A DNA stretch of 12,427 nucleotides from Bordetella parapertussis (GTDB taxonomy: Bacteria; Pseudomonadota; Gammaproteobacteria; Burkholderiales; Burkholderiaceae_B), in the NCBI GenBank assembly GCA_943331855.1, contig CALQNE010000080.1:1-12427 (forward strand), read 5' to 3'. Shown here one piece after another: positions 12,406-12,427 of this stretch. The notes under the pieces are model-generated. The model was not told the DNA's origin. It saw only the letters and a list, made by a program, of their open reading frames with translations, and did no database searches. The position numbers and the translations under genes are program-made. Each line of letters starts with the position of its first letter. The stretch's first letter is position 1.

Positions 12406-12427
12406 GCTGTTATCTCCGTTTGTTTGA
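12406..12427 (-). promoter_or_regulatory. Leader with ribosome binding site of the first gene in the window
   Basis: The 22 nt before the cyclase-family start contain GGAG (12417-12414) with 8-nt spacing. The window ends before any promoter or upstream gene can be seen, so it cannot be said whether this is the first gene of the operon. Confidence 0.6.

Noticed and set aside
1..12427. Defence system, mobile element or phage region
   Set aside because: No transposase, integrase, nuclease, toxin-antitoxin or phage structural gene and no terminal or array-like repeats were found; all genes are metabolic or transport genes of even composition.

Overview
The window is 12.4 kb of tightly packed, single-strand coding DNA. 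Every supported gene reads on the minus strand, so transcription runs from the right edge to the left edge. The window holds 11 complete genes plus the probable first codons of a twelfth that runs off the left edge. I see no rRNA, tRNA, insertion sequence, phage gene, CRISPR array or transcriptional regulator. The Bug/TctC-type periplasmic binding protein, the family mix and the moderate GC content (a little over half by eye, not computed) suggest a betaproteobacterium of the order Burkholderiales, perhaps Alcaligenaceae-like. That placement is an inference from gene families only.

Layout in transcription order: (1) 12405-11350, metal-dependent hydrolase of the 'cyclase' family; (2) 11350-9995, AtuA-family (DUF1446) protein; (3) 9991-9629, small AtuA-related ferredoxin-fold protein, in the same frame as AtuA and separated from it only by TAA GCC; (4) 9593-8508, PRISE-like NADPH-dependent SDR (progesterone 5-beta-reductase/iridoid synthase type); (5) 8470-7478, Bug-type binding protein; (6) 7434-6292, thiolase-fold protein starting with TTG and lacking the catalytic cysteine; (7) 6288-5902, DUF35 Zn-ribbon/OB-fold partner; (8) 5870-3780, ADP-forming acyl-CoA synthetase; (9) 3597-2026, family-5 (Dpp/Opp-type) ABC solute-binding protein; (10) 1965-976 and (11) 976-62, the two permeases; (12) 53-1, probable start of an ABC ATPase. 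Gaps are 1-nt overlaps up to 37 nt, except for 182 nt before the ABC transporter and 60 nt between the binding protein and the permeases. Both larger gaps carry inverted repeats.

Working model (inference): a catabolic operon for an unidentified organic acid, possibly terpenoid-, lactone- or amide-like. Periplasmic capture could use the Bug and Dpp-type proteins. Inside the cell, the cyclase-family hydrolase may open or hydrolyse the substrate, the PRISE reductase may saturate an enone, and the ADP-forming synthetase may activate the acid to a CoA thioester. The thiolase-fold/DUF35 pair may then cleave the chain. Because the thiolase-fold protein has Gly where the nucleophilic Cys should be, and Tyr-Asp-Ser-Phe in place of His-Asp-Cys-Phe, a retro-aldol reaction like that of actinobacterial Ltp2-DUF35 is more plausible than thiolysis. 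That pair, in a setting with AtuA, PRISE and cyclase-family proteins, is the most interesting content here. The substrate cannot be named from sequence alone.
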